A DNA stretch of 40,290 nt, from the NCBI RefSeq assembly GCF_028288465.1, contig NZ_JAQBNR010000038.1, positions 1 to 40,290 on the forward strand. Direction: 5' to 3'. This DNA comes from Ferruginibacter sp. (GTDB lineage: Bacteria; Bacteroidota; Bacteroidia; Chitinophagales; Chitinophagaceae). The number at the start of each line of letters is the position of its first letter. The first letter of the stretch is position 1. The position numbers and the translations under genes are program-made. The notes beneath the pieces are model-generated. The model made no database searches. It was given only the letters and a program-made list of their open reading frames with translations, and was not told the origin of the DNA. Positions 23,911 to 32,722 of this stretch are shown in pieces.

Positions 23911-26900
23911 TTATTTGGTTGTACGCCGCATCATTTTATAGTATAGCAGCGGAACTACCAGCAAGGTTAAAAAGGTTGATGTAATCGTTCCGCCAATCAG
24001 GGAAATTGCAAGCCCCTGGAATATAGGATCAGATAATATAATCACGGCTCCCAGTGCCACTGCACCTGCTGTCAATAAAATAGGAGTTGTTCTTACCGCG
24101 CCAGCTTCTATAATGGCCTGTTTTAATGGAATACCTTCGCGGATACGAATGTTGATGAAGTCGATCAGCAAAATGGAATTGCGCACCATCACCCCTGCGA
24201 GTGCAATAAACCCAATCATCGAAGTTGCGGTGAAATAAGCCCCCAATGCCCAATGCCCGAGCAATATACCAATCAATGAAAGCGGTATAGCGGCCAGCAT
24301 TACCAGTGGCACGGTAAAGTTTTGGAACCATCCTACAATCAACATATAGATGATCAGGATAACGGCGGCAAAGGCAATACCTAAATCACGAAACACTTCA
24401 TAAGTAATCTGCCATTCACCATCCCATTTCACCGTGTATTCATCCTGGCTGTCTGGTTGTTTGGTATACTCTTCGTTGATTTTACTATATCCTGCAGGCA
24501 GTTTTATATTTTTAAGGCTGTCGCTCATTTTTGAAATAGCATAAAAAGGACTTTCCAGTTTGCCGGCCATATCTGCCAAAACGTACACTACTTCTTTTTG
24601 ATTTTTGCGATAGATGCTTTTGTCTTTGGTGACAGACTGAACGGTTACCAGATCTCTCAATGGCACCATGTTGCCCTGCATGCCTTTTACCTGCAGGTCG
24701 AGCACCTGGCTGATATTGCTTTTGTCGGCATCCTTCAATTGTAACCTGATAGGCACCTGGTTGTAAGCAGCAGGCAGATTGAGATTACCGGCATCCATAC
24801 CCGACATGGCAGCCCTGATAGTTGCGGCAATCTGTGCCGTTGCAACTCCATTGCGCATAGCCTTCTCTTTATCCGCTGAAATACGGTACTCACGTTCATC
24901 ATCCTCCACCATCCAGTCGGCATCAACTACATCAGCCGTATTAATTAACAACTGTTTTACCTGTTTTGCAATCGTCTGCTGCTGCCCGTAGTCTGGCCCA
25001 TATACTTCCGCAACCAGGGTTGACAATACCGGCGGACCTGGTGGTACTTCCACTAGTTTAACATTGGCGTTATACTTAGCGGCAATTTGCTGCAAGGGGC
25101 CACGCATTTCTTTTGCTATATCGTGACTTTGTTTGCTGCGTTCGCCTTTATCAACCAGGTTAACCTGGATATCTGCCACATTGTTTCCCCGGCGCAAATC
25201 GTAGTGACGCACCAGCCCGTTAAAACTAATGGGGCCGGCAGTACCAATGTATTGCTGGTAATTTTTCACCAGTGGCTGTACCGCTACGTAACTCGCCAGG
25301 TCTGCTGCCACGGCCTGTGTCTTTTCCAGCGTGGTTCCTTCCGGCATATCTATCACTACCTGGAACTCGTTTTTATTATCAAAGGGTAACATTTTAACCG
25401 CTACTGATTTGGTATAGAATAACAGCATCGAGCCAAGCAACACCACAATGGTGCTTAAAATAAATGCCCAGCGTTTCCATCTTGTCTCCAGCATCGGGTG
25501 AATAAAAGATTTGTAGATCTTATAAATCCTGCTTCTCTCCATTTCATGTTCACTATGCGCTGCATGTTTGGCACCGTGTTGTTCTTTTTCTCTAAGAAAA
25601 ATATAGCCGAGATAAGGCGTTAACGTTAACGCTACAATCAGCGACAACATCATTGCAATAGATGCGCCGATCGGCATCGGGCTCATGTAGGGCCCCATCA
25701 GACCGGATACAAACGCCATGGGCAGTACCGCTGCTATTACAGTAAAAGTCGCCAGTATGGTGGGGTTACCTACTTCATTGATGGCATAAATAGCCGCCTG
25801 CAACGGTGGCAGTTTGCGCATTTTAAAATGCCGGTGCATATTTTCTGCAATGATAATAGAATCATCGACAACAATACCCGTTATAAATACCAGTGCAAAC
25901 AGCGTAATCCTGTTCAGAGTATAATTCATAAAGTAATAGGCAAACAATGTAAGCGCAAAGGTTACCGGTACAGAAAGAAATACTACAAGTCCGCCCCGCC
26001 AACCCATGGCCAGCATTACAAACAACGTAACTACTACAATGGCGATGAAAAGATGCAGTAATAACTCCGACACTTTATGAGAAGCGGATTCACCGTAATT
26101 TCTTGTTTCCGAAACATGCACATCCGGAGGTATCAAATCTTTCTTCAGGTTTACTACCTTCGCAGATAATATGGTAGCCAGTTTCATTGCATCCGCTCCT
26201 TTTTTCTTACCAACAGAGATGGTTACCGCAGGATAAGAAGCAGCAAATTTTTTGTACCCGCTATCTGCTTTGCCATAACCATACAATACGTATTGAGAAG
26301 GTGTTGAAGGAGCTTCTTCTACCGTAGCCACCTGTTTTAAATACACGGGCTGGTTGGCCTTCATGCCCACGACCAGGTTTGCTACATCTTCCGCGGTATT
26401 TAAAAAGTCGCCGGTTTGTATCGTGAAGGCGGAGTCTTTTTGCAGTAATTCTCCGGCATCCATTTGCACATTGCCCGCCTGTATGATCTTGCTGATGCTG
26501 AGCAGATCGACACCATTCAGTCCCATCAAAGATTTATTCAGCACTACTTTTACTTCCCTGCTTCTGCCACCGGTAAGCGTTACTTCTGCCACATCCGGCA
26601 CCTTTTTTATTTCATTGGCCAGCTCCTGGCTGATTAATTTTAAGCGATAATCGTCATAGTGCTCGCCCCATAATGTAAAGGCCAGCACCGGTACATCGTC
26701 AATTGACCTGGTTTTAATCAGTGGCATGGTAACACCCTGCGGCATCACATCCATGTGCTTCATTAATTCAGTGTATAATTTTACGAGCGAACGCTCTACA
26801 TCTTCTCCCACATAAAACTGTACAATCAGCATGGCCTGGCCGTTCATGGAAGTTGAGTACACATATTCCACACCCTTAATGTTGGAAATAATTTTCTCCA

Positions 26901-27114
26901 TCGGCGCAGCCAGTTTTGTTTCTACTTCTTTAGGTGATGCACCGGGATAACCAATAAATACATCGGCCATCGGAACCTGTATCTGTGGCTCTTCTTCTCT
27001 TGGTATTAAAAATGTACTATAGCCACCAATCACCAAAAAGGCAATCATTAAAAGTATGGTGAGCTTCGACTGTAAAAATGCTTTTGCTATATTGCCTGAT
27101 AATCCTTTTTCCAT
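23911..27114 (-). CDS. RND efflux permease (AcrB/CusA superfamily)
   Basis: A 1067-residue inner-membrane proton-driven pump. It shows the usual twelve-segment layout with two large periplasmic loops. Motifs include the N-terminal LTILLMIAFLVIGGYSTFLIPREEEPQI, the proton-relay segment ITGIVVDDSIIIAEN in TM4, and FIALAGVMVRNSILLIDFI in TM11. The PREEEPQIQVP and GYPGASPKEVE stretches are typical of the subfamily lying between metal and hydrophobe pumps that occurs in many sulfur-linked operons. It follows the adaptor gene by 5 bp. Substrate unknown; the operator at the operon's head ties it to the sulfide regulon, so polysulfide, thiol adducts or metals are candidates. Confidence 0.92.
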   Translation of the reverse strand: MEKGLSGNIAKAFLQSKLTILLMIAFLVIGGYSTFLIPREEEPQIQVPMADVFIGYPGASPKEVETKLAAPMEKIISNIKGVEYVYSTSMNGQAMLIVQFYVGEDVERSLVKLYTELMKHMDVMPQGVTMPLIKTRSIDDVPVLAFTLWGEHYDDYRLKLISQELANEIKKVPDVAEVTLTGGRSREVKVVLNKSLMGLNGVDLLSISKIIQAGNVQMDAGELLQKDSAFTIQTGDFLNTAEDVANLVVGMKANQPVYLKQVATVEEAPSTPSQYVLYGYGKADSGYKKFAASYPAVTISVGKKKGADAMKLATILSAKVVNLKKDLIPPDVHVSETRNYGESASHKVSELLLHLFIAIVVVTLFVMLAMGWRGGLVVFLSVPVTFALTLFAYYFMNYTLNRITLFALVFITGIVVDDSIIIAENMHRHFKMRKLPPLQAAIYAINEVGNPTILATFTVIAAVLPMAFVSGLMGPYMSPMPIGASIAMMLSLIVALTLTPYLGYIFLREKEQHGAKHAAHSEHEMERSRIYKIYKSFIHPMLETRWKRWAFILSTIVVLLGSMLLFYTKSVAVKMLPFDNKNEFQVVIDMPEGTTLEKTQAVAADLASYVAVQPLVKNYQQYIGTAGPISFNGLVRHYDLRRGNNVADIQVNLVDKGERSKQSHDIAKEMRGPLQQIAAKYNANVKLVEVPPGPPVLSTLVAEVYGPDYGQQQTIAKQVKQLLINTADVVDADWMVEDDEREYRISADKEKAMRNGVATAQIAATIRAAMSGMDAGNLNLPAAYNQVPIRLQLKDADKSNISQVLDLQVKGMQGNMVPLRDLVTVQSVTKDKSIYRKNQKEVVYVLADMAGKLESPFYAISKMSDSLKNIKLPAGYSKINEEYTKQPDSQDEYTVKWDGEWQITYEVFRDLGIAFAAVILIIYMLIVGWFQNFTVPLVMLAAIPLSLIGILLGHWALGAYFTATSMIGFIALAGVMVRNSILLIDFINIRIREGIPLKQAIIEAGAVRTTPILLTAGAVALGAVIILSDPIFQGLAISLIGGTITSTFLTLLVVPLLYYKMMRRTTK

Positions 27115-27119
27115 GTTGG

Positions 27120-28220
27120 TTATTTTATTTTTACCGGTACGCCGTTATATAATTTGCCTTCGGCCGATACAATAAAGGGTTCGTTTTTTGCCAGGCCCGA
27201 CAATACTTCTACCTGGTCGCCAGATACGGGGCCTAAGCGCAACCAGCGCAGTAAAGCGGTATTTTGTGAACTAACCGTATATACGCCGGTTAACTGATCC
27301 CTGTTGATGAGTGCTTTAACCGGGATCATCACATTGGCTGAATCACTTGCTTTGGCGCCGGCGTTACTTTTGGCTGCCAGCTGTAGGTGTACATACATGC
27401 CCGCATACAATTGCTTGCTATCTGCTGAAGGCACGGCTATTTTAACGATGTATTGTCCGCCGGTAAATTGTGATGATGGGTTTACCTGGGTTACTTTTCC
27501 TGTTATCTTTTTATTGGCTGATTCAATAGTCATCGTGGCGTCATCACCTGTTTTAACGGATGCAATCTGGCTTTCCGGTATCGATGCACTTACCTGTAAA
27601 CCGCCCTCCTGCTCAATGGTCAATACCGGCATCCCGGGTGTGGCCATGCTGCCTGCTTCTGCCAATTTTTGTGTAACGGTACCTGAAAAAGGCGCCACTA
27701 CCGTAGTATAGGCAAGCTGAGACGTTACCTCGCTGCGCATGGCACGGGCGGCGGCTACGTTTGCTTTAGCCGACTGGTATTGCAGCGTCATACCATCCAG
27801 TTCTTTTGCAGAAGCGCTTTGTTGTTTAAATAACGCAGTGTACCGGTCGTAGTCTTTTTGCGCACTTTGCAGGGCCGCCTCTGCTTGTGTAATCATAGCA
27901 TCTGTCTGCGCTTTTTTTGCCTGCACATCGCTGCTGTTAACACTAAACAATACCTGGCCGGCTCTTACTTTGTCTCCTGCCTTTACCTGTATGGAAGTGA
28001 TATAGCCCATTACCCTGGTACTGATATTGGCCGAACGGATCGCTTCTACCTGGCCGCTGGCTTCAATCATACCCGCTGCTGCCGTGCCACCCGCGTTGCT
28101 TATCTGCACTACTACCGGCGCTTCCTGTTGAATGAGCTGCTTTGTTTCGTTACCGGAACACGCCGCCAGCGATACAGAAAATAATACAGCTCCCGTTTTA
28201 AACTGCTTTGAAAATAACAT
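27120..28220 (-). CDS. RND periplasmic adaptor (membrane-fusion) lipoprotein
   Basis: A 366-residue periplasmic adaptor. The start at 28220 gives MLFSKQFKTGAVLFSVSLAACS, a lipoprotein signal with lipobox SLAAC; the frame continues to 28247 but would overlap the tolC-like stop. The barrel-sandwich hybrid (SGQVEAIRSANISTRVMGYI, IQVKAGDKVRAGQVLFSV), an alpha-hairpin rich in Ala/Gln, and VVAPFSGTVTQKLAEAGSMATPG are visible, as is the beta-barrel. It bridges the RND pump and the outer-membrane channel encoded next to it, and lies 23 bp after the channel gene. Confidence 0.9.
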   Translation of the reverse strand: MLFSKQFKTGAVLFSVSLAACSGNETKQLIQQEAPVVVQISNAGGTAAAGMIEASGQVEAIRSANISTRVMGYITSIQVKAGDKVRAGQVLFSVNSSDVQAKKAQTDAMITQAEAALQSAQKDYDRYTALFKQQSASAKELDGMTLQYQSAKANVAAARAMRSEVTSQLAYTTVVAPFSGTVTQKLAEAGSMATPGMPVLTIEQEGGLQVSASIPESQIASVKTGDDATMTIESANKKITGKVTQVNPSSQFTGGQYIVKIAVPSADSKQLYAGMYVHLQLAAKSNAGAKASDSANVMIPVKALINRDQLTGVYTVSSQNTALLRWLRLGPVSGDQVEVLSGLAKNEPFIVSAEGKLYNGVPVKIK

Positions 28221-28243
28221 ACGATCTTTTTTTATAGTGAATA

Positions 28244-29578
28244 TCATTTTGTGATGGTTAAAAAATGTAAATAACTGATGGCTGATTTTTTCATAAATAC
28301 GGCCTGGGCATAGCCCATTTTCTGCTGCGATAACTGCGTTTGTGCCTGTAACACATCGGTGGTATTAATTAATCCCTGTGTATACCTGTTCTGCACAATG
28401 CGCAGTGCTTCGGAGGCTGATTCCACGGCAAGCGATTGTTGTGTAACGCGGTAAATATTATCTGCTATCTGGCGGTTGACCTTGCGGATTTCCGTGGCCG
28501 TTTGCTCCATATTATCCTGCAACTGTTGCTGCAGTTTATTTTTCTCCAGCATCTGCGTAGCCATTTTATTTTTAGCCTGATTGCCTTTAAAAATATCCCA
28601 CGAAAGCTGCAGCCCTGCCATGTAGGCATTGGCACCAAAGCCAAATAATTTTTTATCGTTAAACTGGTAATTGGCAAAGCCATTGATCTTTGGCAACATG
28701 GACATTTTGGTGCTTTTTATAGAGAGATCATACGCATCCACCGCGGTTTTCATGGCTTTAAAATCCGCCCTGTCAACAGGCGCTGAATCAGTTACTGCAA
28801 CTACGGTATCCATGGCAACGGGTACTGTTTTATACACCAGTCCTTTGGGTGCATTCATCAATAATCCAAGCTGGTCGGATAGGGTAACAATCTGGGACTT
28901 CGCTTCTGCCAAACCCGTTTCAGCTGCTTTAACCTGTACGGCCACATTTAATACATCTGATTTCTGTAACAATCCCTGCTGGTAACGGTCATTGGTAAAC
29001 CTATAGATATCTTTTACTGTTTTTAATGCCTCTTCCAGTACGCCCACTACTTCATAACTAAATTCCAGTTGCAGGTAAGCATTGGTCACCTGCAATTCGA
29101 CGGCTTCTGCGGTTCGTTGCGTGGTAAAGGCATATACGGCTGTTTGCTCTGCGGCAGCCTTACGCATGTAGGCCTGGTCTGGGTTATACAAAGGCTGTTG
29201 CACACTTAGTTGCGTAAGCACATTGCCGGTTGCACCAGGTTTGTTAAGTATTGCGGGATTAAAATCTGCCTGCTGCACCTTAGCTTGTTGCAGCTTAAAA
29301 CCAAAAGCGCTCAGCGGCTGGTTGGTGGTAAAACCGGTATAGGACAAATTTACCTGCGGCAGAAAGATAGCGTCCGTTTGTTTAAACTGCGACTGTGCTA
29401 TTTGCTCATCTTTTTTGGCAAGTCCTATTTGCCTGTTTTGTTCCATGGCCATTTTTACTGCGTCGGTCAACATCAATTGGCGCACGCTGTCCTGTGCCCG
29501 CGCCGTGAAGGAGCATATCGCAAAAAAAATGACGGCGCTTATTTTAAATTGCACCGTTACCCAATATTGATTTATCAT
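28244..29578 (-). CDS. TolC-family outer-membrane efflux protein
   Basis: A 444-residue outer-membrane channel. The chosen start at 29578 gives a signal peptide (INQYWVTVQFKISAVIFFAI, cleavage after ARAQ); a longer frame to 29701 runs through the operator and was rejected. The body shows the two TolC repeats, each with long Gln/Ala-rich helices: LTDAVKMAMEQNRQIGLAKK, FTNDRYQQGLLQKSDVLNVA in the first and IVQNRYTQGLINTTDVLQAQ in the second. It is the first gene of the operon tolC-adaptor-RND-P-II-like-DUF2892. Confidence 0.9.
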   Translation of the reverse strand: MINQYWVTVQFKISAVIFFAICSFTARAQDSVRQLMLTDAVKMAMEQNRQIGLAKKDEQIAQSQFKQTDAIFLPQVNLSYTGFTTNQPLSAFGFKLQQAKVQQADFNPAILNKPGATGNVLTQLSVQQPLYNPDQAYMRKAAAEQTAVYAFTTQRTAEAVELQVTNAYLQLEFSYEVVGVLEEALKTVKDIYRFTNDRYQQGLLQKSDVLNVAVQVKAAETGLAEAKSQIVTLSDQLGLLMNAPKGLVYKTVPVAMDTVVAVTDSAPVDRADFKAMKTAVDAYDLSIKSTKMSMLPKINGFANYQFNDKKLFGFGANAYMAGLQLSWDIFKGNQAKNKMATQMLEKNKLQQQLQDNMEQTATEIRKVNRQIADNIYRVTQQSLAVESASEALRIVQNRYTQGLINTTDVLQAQTQLSQQKMGYAQAVFMKKSAISYLHFLTITK

Positions 29579-29596
29579 GCTAATAATTTGTAACGG

Positions 29597-29664
29597 CAAA
29601 ACTATCTCCGCTACCGCCATTGTACGGTAACATTTGTAACACTTTGTTTTGTAACCTTTGTTAC
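29597..29664 (-). promoter_or_regulatory. Tandem Crp/Fnr-type operators and promoter of the efflux operon
   Basis: On the minus strand the perfect -7 box TAGTTTTG (29597-29604) is preceded, after 22 bp, by a one-mismatch palindrome (29627-29640, plus-strand GTAACATTTGTAAC), and, centred 24 bp further out, by a perfect palindrome GTAACCTTTGTTAC on the plus strand (29651-29664). The start codon at 29578 lies 19 bp after the -7 box. This is the only promoter in the island with two sites. Confidence 0.8.
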
Positions 29665-29853
29665 AAAATGATCCTGATACCAATCTTAGATTGCGCATCA
29701 TTTATCGTTGATGAATTGTCCATTAAAAAAATGGTACTGTAAAAACATGGATTTACACTTATCTTTAAATCATCGTTTAGCCATGTTTGATAAAAACATT
29801 TCGGCGAAAATCATCAAACAACAATCTGCACACCATTTAAATTTAAACCACAC

Positions 29854-30270
29854 ATGTACAAAAAAACGATCGCCCTTTTTATCATTGCCATCAGCCTTTG
29901 TATTTACAGCACCGCACAGGTTAAACACCATGTAATCATTCAACTCACCAGCAACGACACGGCCGTATGGCATGGCTTAATGAATAACATTAAACATTTG
30001 CACGAAACCTGGGGTAACACTGTACAGATAGAAGTGGTGGCGCATGGCCCCGGAATAGAGATGCTGATGAAAGGCAAAACAACACAGCAACAGGGAATAA
30101 CAACCCTTAAAAATACCGGGATAGTATTTGACGCCTGTATGAATACCATGAAGGCAAAAAATTTAACCAAAGACGATATTATTGCTGATGCGGGCTTTGT
30201 GCCCTCGGGCGTGGTGGAAGTGGTAACAAAACAGGAAGAGGGCTGGAGTTATTTAAAAACCGGATTTTAG
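29854..30270 (+). CDS. Exported DsrE-like protein
   Basis: A 138-residue protein with a signal peptide (YKKTIALFIIAISLCIYSTA, cleavage after STAQ), hence periplasmic. The mature part has the DsrE/DsrF fold pattern: VIIQLTSNDTAVWHGLMNNI, VQIEVVAHGPGIEMLM, GIVFDACMNTMKAKN with the conserved Cys, and FVPSGVVEVVTKQEEGWSYLK. It is divergent from the efflux operon and 41 bp upstream of the Crp/Fnr gene, probably co-transcribed with it. A weak operator-like sequence (29724-29737) lies 22 bp before TATCTTTA (29760-29767), but only its right half fits. A periplasmic sulfur-handling role is inferred. Confidence 0.83.
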   Translation: MYKKTIALFIIAISLCIYSTAQVKHHVIIQLTSNDTAVWHGLMNNIKHLHETWGNTVQIEVVAHGPGIEMLMKGKTTQQQGITTLKNTGIVFDACMNTMKAKNLTKDDIIADAGFVPSGVVEVVTKQEEGWSYLKTGF

Positions 30271-30311
30271 ATTTACTGAACGGTATTGGCATTTTACTTT
30301 TAAACTACTGT

Positions 30312-30941
30312 ATGAACTTAGATAATTTACAGCATGTGTTTGAGCCAAAGCTGGTAACAGAAATGCAACAGTTTGGCACCTGGCAAAGTTTTAAAGAGGG
30401 TGATCTGATAATGGATTACGGCAAGTATATCCGTATGATGCCCGTGATATTAAAGGGCACCGTTAAAGTGCTCCGTATGGATGAGAACGGCAATGAAATT
30501 TTACTCTATTATTTATCCAGCAACGAAAGTTGTTCGATGGCCTACAGTTGTTGTGTGGAAGCAAAAAAAAGTGAAGTAAGGGCCATTGCAGAAGATGATG
30601 TGGAACTGATTGCCATCCCTCATGTAAAATTAGATGACTGGCTTTGCCAATATACGTCCTGGCGAAATTATATTATGCGGGGTTTTAATGAACGTTTTAT
30701 TGAATTGCTAAAATCAATTGAAAGCATTGCGTTTCATAAACTGGACGACCGGCTGGTGGCTTATTTAAAAGACAAGCAGCGCCTCACCGGATCCAGTGTA
30801 ATCAAGGCTTCGCATTATTTAATCGCGGATGAGCTGGCTACTTCACGAGTAGTTATATCCCGTTTGTTGAAGCAACTGGAAAACAGTAAGAAAATTATTT
30901 TGTACAGGAATGAGATAAAGTTGTTGCCGGCTTTTGGGTGA
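30312..30941 (+). CDS. Crp/Fnr-family transcriptional regulator with cysteine cluster
   Basis: A 209-residue regulator. The N-terminal cyclic-nucleotide-binding-like beta-roll (about 15-115) lacks the cAMP-binding arginine motif and instead carries NESCSMAYSCC with Cys74, Cys80 and Cys81; a fourth Cys is at 112. The dimer helix is near 120-140 and the winged helix-turn-helix is at about 165-205, with IADELATSRVVISRLLKQLE as the recognition region. No N-terminal Fnr-type Fe-S cysteines are present. It sits at the end of the sulfur island, where eight promoters have a Crp/Fnr-type palindrome, so it is the obvious candidate activator. Sensing of persulfide by the Cys cluster is my inference. Confidence 0.88.
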   Translation: MNLDNLQHVFEPKLVTEMQQFGTWQSFKEGDLIMDYGKYIRMMPVILKGTVKVLRMDENGNEILLYYLSSNESCSMAYSCCVEAKKSEVRAIAEDDVELIAIPHVKLDDWLCQYTSWRNYIMRGFNERFIELLKSIESIAFHKLDDRLVAYLKDKQRLTGSSVIKASHYLIADELATSRVVISRLLKQLENSKKIILYRNEIKLLPAFG

Positions 30942-31095
30942 GGCTGCATCAAGGCAAATTGGGTTGTGATATTTTAAGTACATAAATTAATTACAGCAAA
31001 CTACGGAGCGGTTACCTGTTGCCATGAAAATTTAATGTACAAGAGTGCGACGCCAATGAAGCCGATAGCAGTACTTTAGCCGGGTTCATAATCAT

Positions 31096-32484
31096 TTATT
31101 CTTTTACTAAACGCTGCTCCAGTTCTTCCAGCGATACGCCTTTTGTTTCGGGTACTTTAGTCAACACCCAAACCAGTTGGAGTGCCATCATGAATGCAAA
31201 GAAGGCAAAGATGGGCCAGGGGTTGTCTTTGAAAATCCCATTGTCCTTGTCCAAAAATAAAGGCGTAATTAATGTGATGATAGCCGCAAAAACCCAGTGT
31301 ACACTGGCCCCGAACGATTGTCCGCTTGCCCGTACTTTGTTGGGAAATATTTCAGAAATGAAAACCCAGATTACAGCGCCCTGCCCTACTGCGTGCGATG
31401 CGATAAACAACAATAAAAACGACAACAGGAAACCTGCACCAGCACCTGCATAAAAGGCCCATGCCACCAACGACAGGCTGATGATATAACCGAAGGAACC
31501 AATCAGCAGTAAGGTTTTTCTGCCGACACGGTCAATTAAATATAAACCAACAAACGTAAACAGCAGGTTCACCGCACCGATTGAAATGGAATTGAACAAA
31601 GAATCTTTTGCCGCCAGCCCTGCCCTTTCAAGGATCTCCGGGGCATAATATAAAATAAAATTGATGCCAGACCACTGGTTGAAAAATGCTACCATAAATG
31701 CCAGCCATATTACGACTGAATATTTTGAACTGAAAAACTGAGAAGAGATACCCGACTTTGTTTCATGCAGGTCAGCGGCCTGGATGGCAGCCATTGCTTC
31801 ATCCACGTTGCTGATACCAAGGCGCAACATCACATTTTTTGCTGCAGGTAAATCTTTTTTTATAGAGAGCAGCCAGCGGGGACTTTCAGGAATACGAAAA
31901 ACCATTACCGTGTAAATCAATGCAGGTACAGCCATGATGCCCAGCATCCAGCGCCAGTCGTTGGCGCCGCCCATGCCTTTAAAAAAATAATTGGATAAGA
32001 AGGCGATCAATATACCAAACTCGATATTAAACTTGTAGATTGCCCCCTATCGTCCTCTTGTTTTTGGTGTAGAGATTTCTGAAATATCCGTTGTTGCGGC
32101 AACGGATGAAATGCCAATGCCCAGTCCGCCAATGAATCGGAAAAAAGAAAACATATAAGGGCCCTGTGCCAACGCAGAGCCAATAGCAGACACACTAAAC
32201 AAAATACCAATCCATAACAATACTTTTTTTCTGCCATACAATTGGGTGGGAATGCCGCCAAACACAGAGCCAACAACGGTGCCCCATAAAGCCATCGACA
32301 TAATAAAGAAACCATGAAACCAGGGAGAAGTGTGCCAGAGCTCTTTAATAGGCAGGTTGGCACCAGAAATTACGACGGTGTCAAACCCAAAAATAAAACC
32401 GGCAAGTGCCGCAATTAAAGAAATAACAAAAAGATTGTAGCCGCCTTTTACCGGCTGGCCGTTAGTAGTATCGATGGCTTGCAT
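31096..32484 (-). pseudogene. Sugar-porter MFS transporter with in-frame TAG
   Basis: A full-length sugar-porter-family transporter (463 codons, twelve membrane segments) except for a TAG at 32047-32049. Reading through it gives STPKTRGR-stop-GAIYKFNIEFGILIAF, where the family has RGR followed by a Leu-like residue and a Tyr-Gln-Phe-Asn segment; TTG to TAG would explain the stop. Family motifs in the first half are FGFDTVVISGA and GRKKVL, and in the second PESPRWLL, NQWSGINFILYYAPEI, DRVGRKTLL and the terminal PETKGVSLEELE. Both halves are in the same frame and look otherwise intact, so either the loss is recent, the stop is misread, or it is a sequence error. No related genes adjoin it. Confidence 0.85.
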
Positions 32485-32702
32485 TTTTTTATGGTTAAAT
32501 TAAGCAATGGTTTATTTGTTGAAGTTGATGAAAAATTTTACATTTTCCGTATTTTATTTTTTGAGAGATAAGTGATGGCTGCAGTTACGACTGCTGGAGT
32601 GGTGCTGCTATTTTTGCAGTCATATTTATTGTGACAACAGTATTGATTTGTAAAAAGAGATGAATAAATCTGGCACTGCCTTCGAACAACTTATATCTTA
32701 TC

Positions 32703-32718
32703 ACTTACAATTTATAAC
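32703..32718. repeat. 16-bp inverted repeat, copy downstream of hypE
   Basis: ACTTACAATTTATAAC is, in reverse complement, GTTATAAATTGTAAGT, 15 of 16 bases identical to the copy at 33790-33805 on the other side of hypE. Confidence 0.6.
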
Positions 32719-32722
32719 TCCC

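Noticed and set aside
28244..29701. Longer N-terminus of the TolC-like protein (start at 29701)
   Set aside because: The extra 41 residues would run through both operators and the -7 box and would displace the signal peptide from the N-terminus.
29724..29737. Ninth operator upstream of the DsrE-like gene
   Set aside because: The distance to TATCTTTA is right (22 bp), but only the right half of the palindrome fits, so it is not counted among the regulon sites.
30271..30311. Autoregulatory operator directly before the Crp/Fnr gene
   Set aside because: The 41-bp gap has no GTAAC-N4-GTTAC-like sequence; the gene more likely depends on the promoter of the DsrE-like gene.
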